A stretch of 64,000 bases of DNA, from contig MGYJ01000088.1 in the NCBI GenBank assembly GCA_001801685.1, positions 31,300 through 95,299 of the forward strand, in the 5' to 3' direction. The notes beneath the pieces were generated by a model. It was not told the DNA's origin. It did no database searches and was given only the letters and a program-made list of their open reading frames with translations. Shown piece by piece: positions 8,633-17,256 of this stretch. Both the position numbers and the translations under genes were made by a program. Position 1 is the stretch's first letter. Every line of letters starts with the position of its first letter. This stretch comes from Gammaproteobacteria bacterium RIFCSPHIGHO2_12_FULL_63_22 (GTDB taxonomy: Bacteria; Pseudomonadota; Gammaproteobacteria; Xanthomonadales; Xanthomonadaceae).

Positions 8633-9557
8633 GCCGCTCGACCTGCGGATCGATGTTTCGGATGCGCTGCCCGCCGCGATCACCGGCGGCGAGCCGCTGC
8701 ATATCGCCGCATGGGTGTTTATGCCCGACCTCTTGCCCGAAAAGCCGACGGTCGTCACGCTGTTCAACGGCGGGACCTACGATCGCCGCTACTTCCATTT
8801 CGAGGTGCCCGGACGCGAGGGCTATAGCTGCGCCGAATATCTGAGCGCGCGCGGCCATATCGTCATCCTTCCCGACCATCTCGGCATCGGCGCCAGCGAC
8901 CGTGCGAAGGATCAGATGCTTGCGACGCGCGAGGTCGCGGCGCTCGCGCATCACACCGCGATCGAACGGATCTACGACCAATTACGCGATGGAAGGCTGG
9001 CGACGCTTCGGGAATTCGTGAAGGTCGGTGGCGGCCATTCGATGGGCGGGTTCATGACGATCACCCAGCAGGCGGCGTATCGGACCTACGATCTCTGCCT
9101 GATCCTCGGCTATACCGCCGACGGTGTGCACCTGACGTTCGGCGACCAGCTGGTGCGTGTGCATCCCGGCGATCTCGACCCGACCCAGCCCGACTATGAC
9201 AAGCGCGACCGGTCGAAACTGCGCAAAAGCTTCCACTGGGACGATGTTCCCGAGGATGTGATCGCGGTAGATGACGCCCTGCTCGTCGAAGTGCCTTATG
9301 TGCTCTCGACGCAGTCGATCATGACCGGCATCGTTACCGCCGACGCCGCGAAGATCGACGTGCCGATCTATATCAACCTCGGCGAGCGAGATGTATCGCC
9401 GAACCCGCATGCCGAGCCCGGCTATTATTCCGCGTGCCGCGACATCACGCTGCATGTCCTGCCGCACTCGGGTCATTGCCAGAATTTCGCGACGACGCGT
9501 ATCGAGATGTACGACCGCATCGACCGCTGGGTGCGCGACCAGGCTGGAGCCCCATGA
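8625..9557 (+). CDS. Alpha/beta-fold hydrolase
   Basis: A 310-residue protein with an intact hydrolase triad: nucleophile Ser139 in GGGHSMGG, acid Asp256 in NLGERDVSPNP and His284 in PHSGHCQNF. The N-terminus starts directly with cytosolic beta strands (no signal peptide), and LFNGGTYDRRYFHFE includes the oxyanion-loop region. It could hydrolyse an ester, lactone or CoA thioester formed in the pathway; I cannot assign a named enzyme. The GTG start at 8625 lies inside the end of the upstream crotonase gene, and the stop overlaps the next gene as ATGA, so it is co-translated with two crotonases. Confidence 0.82.
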   Translation: MAEPLDLRIDVSDALPAAITGGEPLHIAAWVFMPDLLPEKPTVVTLFNGGTYDRRYFHFEVPGREGYSCAEYLSARGHIVILPDHLGIGASDRAKDQMLATREVAALAHHTAIERIYDQLRDGRLATLREFVKVGGGHSMGGFMTITQQAAYRTYDLCLILGYTADGVHLTFGDQLVRVHPGDLDPTQPDYDKRDRSKLRKSFHWDDVPEDVIAVDDALLVEVPYVLSTQSIMTGIVTADAAKIDVPIYINLGERDVSPNPHAEPGYYSACRDITLHVLPHSGHCQNFATTRIEMYDRIDRWVRDQAGAP

Positions 9558-10348
9558 CCACCGAACATATCCGTATCGACCGCCATGAGGGCGGTATCGC
9601 CGCCGTTACTGTCGCCCGCGCCGATATCGGCAACGCCTCCTCGCCCGAGATGCTCGGCGAGATACGCGACGCCTTCGCCGCGCTGTCGGTCGACCGCGAG
9701 GTCCGTGCCATCGTCTTTGCCGCCGAGGGAAAACATTTTTCTGTCGGTGCCGATTTCGCTTTTTTACAGCGACTTACGGTCCTGTCCGCAAGCGAGATCA
9801 AGGATACCGTCTACGCCAATTTCCAGGGCGCGGCGCGCGCCATCTATCGCTGTCCGAAGCCCACGCTTGCGCTGGTGCAGGGCGCCGCCGTCACGGTCGG
9901 CTGCGAGCTGGCGCTGGCCTGCGATTTCCGCGTCGCTGCCGATTCGGCGATGTTCCAGGAAAGCTGGATCAAGCTCGGCATCATGCCGCCGCTTGGTGGA
10001 ACCTTCCTGCTCCCGCGCATCGTCGGCCTCGGCCGCGCGATGGAGATGTGCCTTCGCGGCAAGCAGGTGCGTGCTGAGGAGGCGCTCGCGATCGGGCTGG
10101 TGAGCGAAGTGGTAGGCAAGGACGGGCTTGCCGCGCGCGGTATCGAACTGGCGCGCGAACTCGCCGCTTCGGCCCCGCTCGGTTATGCGACCGTGAAACA
10201 GTCGATCCAGCGTGCGCTCGAGAGCAGCATGGAGGCGGAATGGCAGGCCAATCTGCCCAATCAGGCCTTGCTCCTCGGGAGCCGGGACCATCGTGAAGGG
10301 CTGGCCGCAATCACCGAAAAGCGGGCACCCGACTTCCGCGGCGAATAG
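9554..10348 (+). CDS. Enoyl-CoA hydratase/isomerase family protein
   Basis: A 264-residue crotonase, last gene of the MaoC operon. HFSVGADFAFLQRL is the oxyanion segment. The first catalytic glutamate is present in VGCELALACD; the second position reads FQESWIKLG, with Trp in place of Glu. One-glutamate crotonases often act as isomerases. The start is ATG 9554, which overlaps the hydrolase stop as ATGA; longer upstream frames would duplicate that gene. The stop lies two bases from the convergent thioesterase gene, so there is no room for a conventional terminator. Confidence 0.9.
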   Translation: MTTEHIRIDRHEGGIAAVTVARADIGNASSPEMLGEIRDAFAALSVDREVRAIVFAAEGKHFSVGADFAFLQRLTVLSASEIKDTVYANFQGAARAIYRCPKPTLALVQGAAVTVGCELALACDFRVAADSAMFQESWIKLGIMPPLGGTFLLPRIVGLGRAMEMCLRGKQVRAEEALAIGLVSEVVGKDGLAARGIELARELAASAPLGYATVKQSIQRALESSMEAEWQANLPNQALLLGSRDHREGLAAITEKRAPDFRGE

Positions 10349-10350
10349 GG

Positions 10351-11139
10351 TCAGCGGGGGCTGCCCGGCCCCACGAAAATCGTTTGCGTCCCTTTGGCAT
10401 AGACGCCGTCGACATCGGCGAAGACCGTCTGCGCCAGCGCATGGCCGTTCCCCGCACCCTCGGTATGCGCATCGAGCAGGAACCAGTCGCCGCGCGGGAG
10501 GCGGAAGAACTGGATCGAGATGTCGAGATTGGCGTAGCTCCACTCGTGCGCGTGGGTCGCGCTGCCGACCCCGTTGCCGAAGTCGGCGAAGAGGCAGGCC
10601 TTGACGAAGGGTGACGCCGGCACGCCCGACACAATCTCGCCGTCCATGCGCATCCACGATACGCCGCGCCCGGGCTGGCGGACCCCGCCCATGATCGGGC
10701 GCGTCTTTATCGCTCCTGCCATGCTCGCGCCGATCAGGAAGACATCTTCGGGGACGTCGCCGGGAGCGGGATGGGGCTGGGGCGCCGGCAATTCGGGAGT
10801 GTCCATATGGCGCGCCAGGAGCACATGGGCTTGCGCTACGGGCTTGCCGGCGGCGAGCAGTTCGATCCGGTAGAGTTGCGCTTGCCGCCCTTGCCGGACC
10901 GGGACGATGCGCGGGGTCAGGAGAGTCTGCGGGACGATGCCGAGGATGTCGATCGTCAGCCGGCAAATCTCGAACTCGGGATCGAAGCCCGCCTCTCCGG
11001 CGACATGACCGATCAGCGCGCCGATCGGTCCGCCCGCGACAGCATTGGCGAACCATGGATTGCGGGCAAGACCGGAGGGGTCGAAGCCGGCGCCGTCGCG
11101 GACGAAATAATGGGGAATGGCGATCGTGTCGGTGCTCAT
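10351..11139 (-). CDS. Acyl-CoA thioesterase-like protein (double hot-dog)
   Basis: A 262-residue protein that fits the thioesterase-like/TesB-related double hot-dog superfamily. The N-terminal half has NAVAGGPIGALIGHVAGEAG and RLTIDILGIVPQ; the C-terminal half has SYANLDISIQFFRLPRGDWF, HTEGAGNGHALAQTVFADVD and AKGTQTIFVG. It would cleave acyl-CoA, either to recycle CoA or to release a dead-end acid; activity is inferred from the fold. The start is ATG 11139, five bases after GGGAGG; the open frame extends further upstream but would run across palindrome site 3. It is a single-gene leftward unit. Confidence 0.85.
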   Translation of the reverse strand: MSTDTIAIPHYFVRDGAGFDPSGLARNPWFANAVAGGPIGALIGHVAGEAGFDPEFEICRLTIDILGIVPQTLLTPRIVPVRQGRQAQLYRIELLAAGKPVAQAHVLLARHMDTPELPAPQPHPAPGDVPEDVFLIGASMAGAIKTRPIMGGVRQPGRGVSWMRMDGEIVSGVPASPFVKACLFADFGNGVGSATHAHEWSYANLDISIQFFRLPRGDWFLLDAHTEGAGNGHALAQTVFADVDGVYAKGTQTIFVGPGSPR

Positions 11140-11187
11140 CGGGCCCTCCCTAACCTTGGCCGTGCTGGCATACAACATATTTGACGT

Positions 11188-11199
11188 AGTTATATAACT
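11188..11199. promoter_or_regulatory. Palindromic operator, site 3 (exact AGTTATATAACT)
   Basis: A perfect 12-bp palindrome followed by Cg, in the gap between the thioesterase (leftward) and the ACAD operon (rightward). On the plus strand TTGACG (11181-11186) abuts it and CATAGG (11204-11209) follows at 17-bp spacing, so the operator fills the spacer of a plausible sigma70 promoter, as at site 1. Confidence 0.78.
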
Positions 11200-11237
11200 C
11201 GGGCATAGGATTCGCCAGAAACGAGGGAGAGCGATCA

Positions 11238-12449
11238 ATGGATTTGAGCTATGGTGAGGCCGCCGAGGCGTTTCGCGCCGAAGTTCGTGGCTTCCTGTCG
11301 GCGCACTGGCCGCCCGCACCGGATATGCGCGGCGCCGACCTCAAGCAATTTGTCCGGGAATTCCGCGCGCGGGCGACGGATGCAGGGTTCCTTTATCGCG
11401 CGATTCCGAAAATCTATGGCGGGTCGGAGCAGCCGGTCGACGTCATCAAGGCGCAGGTGATCCGCGAGGAATTCGCCCGGGCCCGTGCGCCGATGGAGGT
11501 CGGCGGCAACGGCATGAACATGACGGTGCCGACCCTGCTCGAAAAGGGAACGGAGGAACAGAAAGAGCTTTTCATCCGCAAGACGGTGTCGGGCGAATAT
11601 ATCTGGGGGCAGGGCTATTCCGAACCCGGGTCGGGCAGCGACCTTGCCAGCGTGCGCACGAAGGGCGAGCTGTCGGCGGACGGCACGAAATGGATCATCA
11701 ACGGCCAAAAAATCTGGACGTCGCAAGGCATGCAGTCGACGCACATGTTCATGCTCGTGCGCACCGAACCCGATGCGCCCAAGCATGACGGCATCACCTA
11801 TCTTCTCATCGACCTCGACCAGCCCGGGATCACGCGGCGGCCGATCCGCCAGATGACCGGCGAGGAGGGCGATCACACCTTCTGCGAATTCTTCTTCGAC
11901 AATGCCGAAACCCCGGTGTCGTGGCAGGTCGGCGAACGCGGCCAGGGCTGGTACGTCAGCCGCACGACGCTGAAGCACGAGCGCGCGAGCATCGGCAGCG
12001 CCGACGGCCTCGGGCGCCAGTTCTCGAAGCTCGTCGAGCTTGCGCAGGAGGTCGGGCGCATCGACGACCCGATCGTCCGCGACAAGCTGGCGCAGATCGA
12101 GGGCTTTGTCCTCTCGCACCGCTATACGAGCTTCCGCCTGTTCAGCTGTGCCGCGGCGGGCGAAGATCCGGGTCCGGTTTCGTTGATGATGAAGCTTCTC
12201 CTCACCGAGACCGGCCATGAAATGGCGCTGCTCGCGCAGGAACTGATCGGCGAGCATGGCTTCGTCGAACCCGCCGGCGCCGGCGGGCGCGGCAACCGCG
12301 GGCCGCGCGGCCCCGAAAAATGGATGGATCAGATCATGGGCAGTCTCGGCAATTCGATCGCGGGCGGCGCATCGAACATCCAGCGCAACATCATCGGCGA
12401 GCGCGGTCTCGGCTTGCCGCGCGATCTCGCGATGAGCGGGGAGCGCTGA
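11238..12449 (+). CDS. Acyl-CoA dehydrogenase, large subunit of a heteromeric pair
   Basis: A 403-residue ACAD with GYSEPGSGSDLASVRTKGEL (about residues 130-149) and INGQKIWTSQGMQSTHMFML in the beta domain, and GGASNIQRNIIGERGLGLP at the C-terminus, the large-subunit ending. A small ACAD follows after one base. The insertion with GAGGRGNRGPRG near residue 350 is unusual and sits in the C-terminal helical domain. It is the first of five rightward genes (ACAD, ACAD, hydrolase, DUF7064-like, flavin oxidoreductase) transcribed from the site 3 region; GAGGGAGAG precedes the ATG. Confidence 0.93.
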   Translation: MDLSYGEAAEAFRAEVRGFLSAHWPPAPDMRGADLKQFVREFRARATDAGFLYRAIPKIYGGSEQPVDVIKAQVIREEFARARAPMEVGGNGMNMTVPTLLEKGTEEQKELFIRKTVSGEYIWGQGYSEPGSGSDLASVRTKGELSADGTKWIINGQKIWTSQGMQSTHMFMLVRTEPDAPKHDGITYLLIDLDQPGITRRPIRQMTGEEGDHTFCEFFFDNAETPVSWQVGERGQGWYVSRTTLKHERASIGSADGLGRQFSKLVELAQEVGRIDDPIVRDKLAQIEGFVLSHRYTSFRLFSCAAAGEDPGPVSLMMKLLLTETGHEMALLAQELIGEHGFVEPAGAGGRGNRGPRGPEKWMDQIMGSLGNSIAGGASNIQRNIIGERGLGLPRDLAMSGER

Positions 12450-12450
12450 C

Positions 12451-13467
12451 ATGCACTTCCACCTGACCGAAGAGCAGACGGCGATCCAGGACGCGGTGCG
12501 CGGGACGCTCGCCGACAGCTGGCCGATGGAGCGCATCCACGCCTTTGCCGATGGCGATGCCGATTTCGACGGGGACAGCTGGCAGGCGATGATGGCGCTC
12601 GGGCTCGGCGGCATCTTGTTGCCGGACAGCGGGATGGGACTTCTCGACGCCGCGCTCGTCTGCGAAGTGGCCGGCGAAGCGGCGGCGGCGGGACCGCTGA
12701 TCGGGCAGCTGCTGGCGGTCGCGGCGATCGCGCGCAGCGAAAATGAAGCGGCAAAGGCCCATCTCGAAGGGCTGAGTTCGGGTACGACGGTCGCGACCTT
12801 GGCCTTTACCGCCGGCGATCCGGCGGAAGCCGAACTGATGGTGCCCTGCGCCCGCAGCGCGCAGCTGTTCCTCATCGGATCGCGCACGGGAGGGATTGCG
12901 CTCGTCGAGGCGGGCGATGCGGTGACGATCGCGCCGGTGGCGTCGACCGACCGCAGCCGGCCGGTTTCGAAGGTGACGTTCGCGGGCGCGACGATGCTTC
13001 AGCTCTTCGCGCCCGAAGATCCGATGACGGCGAAACTCTATGCCGCCGCCCTCGTACTGGCGGCGGCCGATGCGCTCGGCGGCGCACAGAAAGTTACCGA
13101 TATGAGCGTCGCCTATGCAAAGGAGCGCGAGCAGTTCGGCCAGCCGATCGGCCGTTTCCAGGGGCTCAAACACCAGCTGGCGCATATGGCGCTCGACGTC
13201 GAGCCGGCACGCGCGCTGCTATGGTACGCAGCCTATGCCTGGGACGCCGACCTGCCCGATGCGGCGCGCGCCGCGGCCATGGCGAAAGCGCATCTGTCCG
13301 ACGTCTATGTCCGCGCCACACGCGCCGCGGTCGCCGCGCATGGCGGGATCGGATATACATGGGAATATGGTCTCAATTACTGGTTCCGCCGTGCCGTGTT
13401 CGATCGCGCCTGGCTCGGCAGCCCGTCGATGCAACGCGCCCGCGCGGCGAAATTGGCGGGATGGTGA
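12451..13467 (+). CDS. Acyl-CoA dehydrogenase, small subunit of a heteromeric pair
   Basis: A 338-residue ACAD starting MHFHLTEEQTAIQDAVRGTL. The middle beta domain is reduced (no TEP-GSD motif; LAFTAGDPAEAEL stands in that region). The C-terminal domain keeps EREQFGQPIGRFQGLKHQLA, AHGGIGYTWEYGLNYWFRR and the terminal MQRARAAKL. The one-base gap to the preceding large subunit argues for an obligate partner. I infer an alpha2beta2 dehydrogenase acting on a bulky acyl chain, by analogy with sterol and bile-acid side-chain ACADs. Confidence 0.9.
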   Translation: MHFHLTEEQTAIQDAVRGTLADSWPMERIHAFADGDADFDGDSWQAMMALGLGGILLPDSGMGLLDAALVCEVAGEAAAAGPLIGQLLAVAAIARSENEAAKAHLEGLSSGTTVATLAFTAGDPAEAELMVPCARSAQLFLIGSRTGGIALVEAGDAVTIAPVASTDRSRPVSKVTFAGATMLQLFAPEDPMTAKLYAAALVLAAADALGGAQKVTDMSVAYAKEREQFGQPIGRFQGLKHQLAHMALDVEPARALLWYAAYAWDADLPDAARAAAMAKAHLSDVYVRATRAAVAAHGGIGYTWEYGLNYWFRRAVFDRAWLGSPSMQRARAAKLAGW

Positions 13468-13470
13468 TAT

Positions 13471-14208
13471 ATGGCTGTTTTCTGTCTTGTCCCCGGAGCC
13501 TGGCACGGCGCATGGTGCTGGCAACTGGTCGCTCCGCTTCTCGAAGCGCGCGGCCACTATGTATTGCTCCCCGAACTGGTCTCGCTGGGCGAAGATTCGA
13601 CAAGTCCCGCCGAAGTGACGCTCGCGCGCTGGGCCGACGATGTCGCGTCGGCCGTGCAGACGGCAGGCGAACCGGTAGTGCTCGTCGGGCATAGCCGCGG
13701 GGGTATTATAATCAGCGAGGTCGCCGAACGTGTGCCATCGGCAGTGGCTTGCCTTGTCTATCTCGCCGCTTTTCTGCTTCCCGACGGGGAAAGCGTCACC
13801 GACGTCGCGGTTTCGGCCGAGGACGAGGATGCCGGAGCTATGATGACGCCCGACGGACATGGCGGTCTGGCGATCGGTCGTGCGTTCGTGGGTCCGCGCT
13901 TTTACAATGAAACCGCAGCCGATTGGGTCGCGACCGCCGAGAAACTGGTGAAGCCCGAGCCGATTGCCGGGCTTACCACGCCGGTTCATGTGACCCGCCA
14001 GAATTTCGGGAGCGTGCCGAGGGCCTATATCGAGTGCCTGAAGGATATGGCGGTGCCGATCGCACTGCAGCGGACGATGCAGGAAGGCTGGCCGTGCGAT
14101 CCGGTCGTAACGCTCGATTCGGATCATAGTCCGTTCTTTTCAATGCCGGAAGAGCTTGCCGATAGTCTCGACCAGGTCGCTGCCCAAATTGTGCGTGCGC
14201 CGGCATGA
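13471..14208 (+). CDS. Alpha/beta hydrolase, methylesterase/hydroxynitrile-lyase-like
   Basis: A 245-residue single-domain hydrolase. It opens with VPGAWHGAWCWQLVAPLLEA, the signature of the plant MES/HNL-like branch, also found in bacterial EstC-type esterases. The nucleophile is Ser75 in VGHSRGG; the histidine is in LDSDHSPFFS near residue 219; the acid is probably the Asp in ECLKDMAVP. It would cleave a small ester or a C-C/C-O bond in a pathway intermediate. It starts three bases after the ACAD stop and overlaps the next gene as ATGA. Cytosolic; no signal peptide. Confidence 0.87.
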   Translation: MAVFCLVPGAWHGAWCWQLVAPLLEARGHYVLLPELVSLGEDSTSPAEVTLARWADDVASAVQTAGEPVVLVGHSRGGIIISEVAERVPSAVACLVYLAAFLLPDGESVTDVAVSAEDEDAGAMMTPDGHGGLAIGRAFVGPRFYNETAADWVATAEKLVKPEPIAGLTTPVHVTRQNFGSVPRAYIECLKDMAVPIALQRTMQEGWPCDPVVTLDSDHSPFFSMPEELADSLDQVAAQIVRAPA

Positions 14209-15263
14209 CCGCCGACCTTACGTTCTCGCCTGCCGATGATCGCTACCACCAGCTGTCCGACGATCCCTTTGAGACCGAGACCAACTGGTGGTCGTTCAGC
14301 ATCCCGGAGCGCAAGATCGGATGCTGGATCCATGCGCCCTATTATCCGAACCGCAAGAGCGTGACCTGGCGCATCTTCGCCTGGGACGACGAAGGCTATG
14401 ACCCGGCGCGCATGGCCTATTACCGGAAGGTCGAGGAGGCGCCGATGCCCGACGATCCCGACCTTCGCGATATTGTCTTTCCGGGCGACGCGCACGGCGG
14501 CGGCTACAGTCTCAAGATGATCGAGCCGGGGATGAAATATCACCTGCAATATGATGATCCGGCGCGGGGCTTTGCGCTCGATTTCACGCACAGCGGGCTC
14601 CACGAACCGCATCGCTTTCCCCCCGGCAAACCGCCGTTCATGGCGACCCCCCATTATGACCAGCTCGGACATGTCGAGGGCTGGATGACGCTGCGCGGGG
14701 AAAGGATTCGGATCGACGGCATCGGGGTGCGCGACCGCACCTGGGGGCCGCGCGGCGGGCCTTATGCCGCGAGCCCCAAAGTCTATGCGAGCGATCTTGA
14801 GCGCGTGAAAAATCCCGGAGGCGCGCGCTGGCGCGAGATCGAACGCGAGCGCGGGCGAGGTCGCATCCAGTATATTTTCGGTCACCGCCGCGACGGGACC
14901 GGCTTCCTGGGCTTCGTGCGCGTCGCCGACGGCGATGCCGAGGGCTGGGCGCCGATGAACGCCGGCTGGATTCGCCGCGACGGTTCGTTCGGCAGCCTGA
15001 TCCCCGCGCGTTCGCGGATGCGCTGCTTCCGCAGTCCGAAGACCGGCTGGTCGACGCATATGCAGGTCGAACTGGTCGACGAACAGGGTCGCGAAATGGT
15101 CAGCGAAGGCTTCGTCGTCAGTACGATGAGCGAAGCCGGCTATGGCGTGAACCAGCTTATGCGCTGGGATATCGACGGCGGGATCGGCTGGGGCGAAGAC
15201 CAGGACGTATGGAACCCCGCCCATTTTACGCGCATGCTCGATGCCTTGAAGACGACGGCCTGA
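14205..15263 (+). CDS. DUF7064/DUF7065-like protein (AttH/CrtC-like lipocalin fold), function unknown
   Basis: A 352-residue protein rich in aromatic beta strands: ETNWWSFSIPERKIGCWIHA near the N-terminus, GVRDRTWGPRGG in the middle and GWSTHMQVELVDEQGREMVS towards the end. The overall pattern matches uncharacterised AttH/CrtC-related beta proteins that accompany acyl-CoA catabolic genes in actinobacteria and sphingomonads. No catalytic residues can be assigned. A carotenoid-1,2-hydratase-like or lipid-binding role is possible because CrtC acts on isoprenoid double bonds, but that is speculation. Its ATG overlaps the upstream hydrolase stop, placing it firmly in the operon. Confidence 0.7.
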   Translation: MTADLTFSPADDRYHQLSDDPFETETNWWSFSIPERKIGCWIHAPYYPNRKSVTWRIFAWDDEGYDPARMAYYRKVEEAPMPDDPDLRDIVFPGDAHGGGYSLKMIEPGMKYHLQYDDPARGFALDFTHSGLHEPHRFPPGKPPFMATPHYDQLGHVEGWMTLRGERIRIDGIGVRDRTWGPRGGPYAASPKVYASDLERVKNPGGARWREIERERGRGRIQYIFGHRRDGTGFLGFVRVADGDAEGWAPMNAGWIRRDGSFGSLIPARSRMRCFRSPKTGWSTHMQVELVDEQGREMVSEGFVVSTMSEAGYGVNQLMRWDIDGGIGWGEDQDVWNPAHFTRMLDALKTTA

Positions 15264-15267
15264 TCCA

Positions 15268-16197
15268 ATGTTCAAGCGATTGTCGTTGCCGCTGATGTGC
15301 GCTCCGATGAGCTTCGCCTCCTCGGTGCCGCTCGCGGTCGGCTGTTGCCGCGCCGGGGTCATCGGCGGCTGGCAGGGCGGGTCGGCAACTTCGGCCGAAG
15401 TCTTCGAGGATTATCTGAAGGCTCTCGATACGATCGGCGGCGCGCCGCCGATCGTCAATATTCCTGCGCGCTGGGGCAGCGACCCCAGGGCCGCGCCGCG
15501 CCTCGACCTGCTCGAGCGCTACCGCGTTCCGCTCGTGCTCTCGAGTATCGGCGACCCATCGGCGCTCGTCGAGCGCGTCCATGGCTGGGGCGGGCGCGTC
15601 GTTCATGATGTGACGACGATGCGGCATGCCGAAAAGGCGATTGCCGCGGGCGCCGACGGTTTGATGCTGACCTGCGCGGGTGCGGGGGGACACACGGGCT
15701 TCCTCACTCCGATGGCGTTCGTTCCCGCCGTACGCCGCATTTTCGGCGGGCTGCTGATCGTCGCGGGCGGCATCGCCGACGCGCACGGGATCGCGGCGGC
15801 GCTTGCGCTCGGCGGCGATATCGCCTGCATGGGGACGCGCTTCATCGCGACGCCCGAGAGCGGAGTGGTCGAGGGACACCGTTCGATGATCCCCGAGGCC
15901 GGTGTCGACGACATCGTCGCATCGGCGGCGATGAACGGCGTTCCGGCGCACTGGATGCGGCAGTCGATCGAGGCGGTCGGGCTCGATACCAGCGCGTTGC
16001 CCGATGTGCGGTCGGACATGCCCGCGGGCGTGATGCCGTGGCGCGACATCTGGAGCGCCGGCCAAAGCGTCGGACTGATCGACGGGGTCGAACCGGTCGC
16101 CGATCTGGTCGCCCGGCTGCGCGGTGCCTTCGATGCGTTGCCGGCGGTTCCCGACTGGCGCGCGCGGCTTGCCGCCACGGCCGCCGGCTGGGGCTAA
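15268..16197 (+). CDS. Nitronate monooxygenase-like NAD(P)H-dependent flavin oxidoreductase
   Basis: A 309-residue TIM-barrel flavoprotein of the NMO/2-nitropropane dioxygenase family. Key segments are MCAPMSFASSVPLAVGCCRA at the N-terminus, GADGLMLTCAGAGGHTG (phosphate/FMN region, about residues 129-145), LLIVAGGIADAHGIAAALAL and GTRFIATPESG. In steroid catabolism a member of this family (IpdC) is a flavin reductase of ring C/D CoA intermediates, so a reductase role is plausible here, though not shown. It is the last gene of the site 3 rightward operon and overlaps the convergent quinone-oxidoreductase gene by four bases. Confidence 0.88.
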   Translation: MFKRLSLPLMCAPMSFASSVPLAVGCCRAGVIGGWQGGSATSAEVFEDYLKALDTIGGAPPIVNIPARWGSDPRAAPRLDLLERYRVPLVLSSIGDPSALVERVHGWGGRVVHDVTTMRHAEKAIAAGADGLMLTCAGAGGHTGFLTPMAFVPAVRRIFGGLLIVAGGIADAHGIAAALALGGDIACMGTRFIATPESGVVEGHRSMIPEAGVDDIVASAAMNGVPAHWMRQSIEAVGLDTSALPDVRSDMPAGVMPWRDIWSAGQSVGLIDGVEPVADLVARLRGAFDALPAVPDWRARLAATAAGWG

Positions 16198-17189
16198 TCC
16201 ATCGTCAGGACGATCCGGCCGGCGCTTTGTCCAGCTGCCGCATCCTCCATCGCCGGCCGGAATTCCTCCAGCCTGTACGACCGCGCGATCGCGGGACGAA
16301 GCGATCCGGCGGCGGCGAGCGCGAACAGGGTATCGCGATTGGCTTCGCTCTTGAGGGGCTCGAAGATCCCGAATTGCCGGACATCGACCCCGATCAGGCT
16401 TGCGCCCTTGAGCAGCGGCAGATTGGTTCGCAGCGCGGCAATCCCTGCCGGAAAGCCGACCACAAGATGCCGGCCGTTCCATGCCAGCGAGCGAAAGGCG
16501 GGATCGGTCGCATCGCCGCCGACGGGGTCGAAAACGACATCGATGCCCTTGCCGTCGTTCGCAGCCTTGACCGCCTCACGCCATGCCGCGCCGCGTGCCT
16601 CGACCGCCGCGTCGGCGCCGCCCGCAAGCGCAAGGGCGCGTTTCGCGTCGCTCGATGCCGACCCGATCACCCGGGCGCCCAGATGTTTCCCGATCTGGAC
16701 CGCCGCATAGCCGGTGGCGCCCCCGGCCCCGAGGACCAGCAACGTCTCGTCCGGCTGCAGCCCTCCGCGGTCGACAAGCGCGTGCCAGGCGGTGGCATAG
16801 CTTACGGGGAATACCGCCGCTTCGTCGAACGAGAGGGCGGCGGGCATTTTTCGCACCATGCGCGCTGGCAGGTTCGCCGCCTCCGCGAACAAGCCGCCCC
16901 AGCCGCTGGCAACCACCCGGTCGCCAACCGCGAAGTCCGCGACCTCGGCGCCGACGGCCTCGACCACTCCGGCACATTCGCTGCCAGGTATATAGGGCGT
17001 CGGCGGCTTGACCTGATAGCCCCCGGCGGCGGTCAGCACGTCGACGAAGCTGATTCCGGCCGCCTTGATCGCGATGCGCAATTGCGTAGGCGAGGGCGGC
17101 CCCGGATCGCGAAGCACGAGGCGATAATTTGCGGGCGGTCCCAGCGTGTCGGCGATGACGGCGCGCGATCCGGCGGTTCTGGCGTCCAT
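16194..17189 (-). CDS. Quinone oxidoreductase-like zinc-independent MDR protein
   Basis: A 331-residue medium-chain dehydrogenase/reductase of the QOR group. It has the N-terminal GroES-like fold (IPGSECAGVVEAVGAEV, VGDRVVASGWGG) and a Rossmann domain with LVLGAGGATGYAAVQIGKHL. It lacks the zinc-binding cysteines of alcohol dehydrogenases. It likely reduces a quinone or an enoyl/enone with NADPH. The start is ATG 17189, preceded by GAGGAAG; the frame continues further upstream but would cross palindrome site 4. Single leftward gene, divergent from a second NMO-like gene. Confidence 0.88.
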   Translation of the reverse strand: MDARTAGSRAVIADTLGPPANYRLVLRDPGPPSPTQLRIAIKAAGISFVDVLTAAGGYQVKPPTPYIPGSECAGVVEAVGAEVADFAVGDRVVASGWGGLFAEAANLPARMVRKMPAALSFDEAAVFPVSYATAWHALVDRGGLQPDETLLVLGAGGATGYAAVQIGKHLGARVIGSASSDAKRALALAGGADAAVEARGAAWREAVKAANDGKGIDVVFDPVGGDATDPAFRSLAWNGRHLVVGFPAGIAALRTNLPLLKGASLIGVDVRQFGIFEPLKSEANRDTLFALAAAGSLRPAIARSYRLEEFRPAMEDAAAGQSAGRIVLTMD

Positions 17190-17224
17190 AGCTTCCTCTT
17201 GTCTGTTGTGATAAAGAAGTATAA

Positions 17225-17240
17225 CTAGGTTATATAAGAG
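17225..17240. promoter_or_regulatory. Palindromic operator variant, site 4
   Basis: The sequence ctaGGTTATATAAGag keeps the GTTATATAA core of the palindrome, but has one extra G after CTAG and a G for the last C. It lies in the 67-bp gap between the divergent QOR and NMO-like genes, the same position as the other copies. This is the weakest of the ten and may be a low-affinity site. Confidence 0.55.
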
Positions 17241-17256
17241 TTGAAGGGGATAAGCG

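Noticed and set aside
6470-8767. A minus-strand frame of about 765 codons opposite MaoC and crotonase
   Set aside because: No domain features, and the plus-strand genes are well supported.
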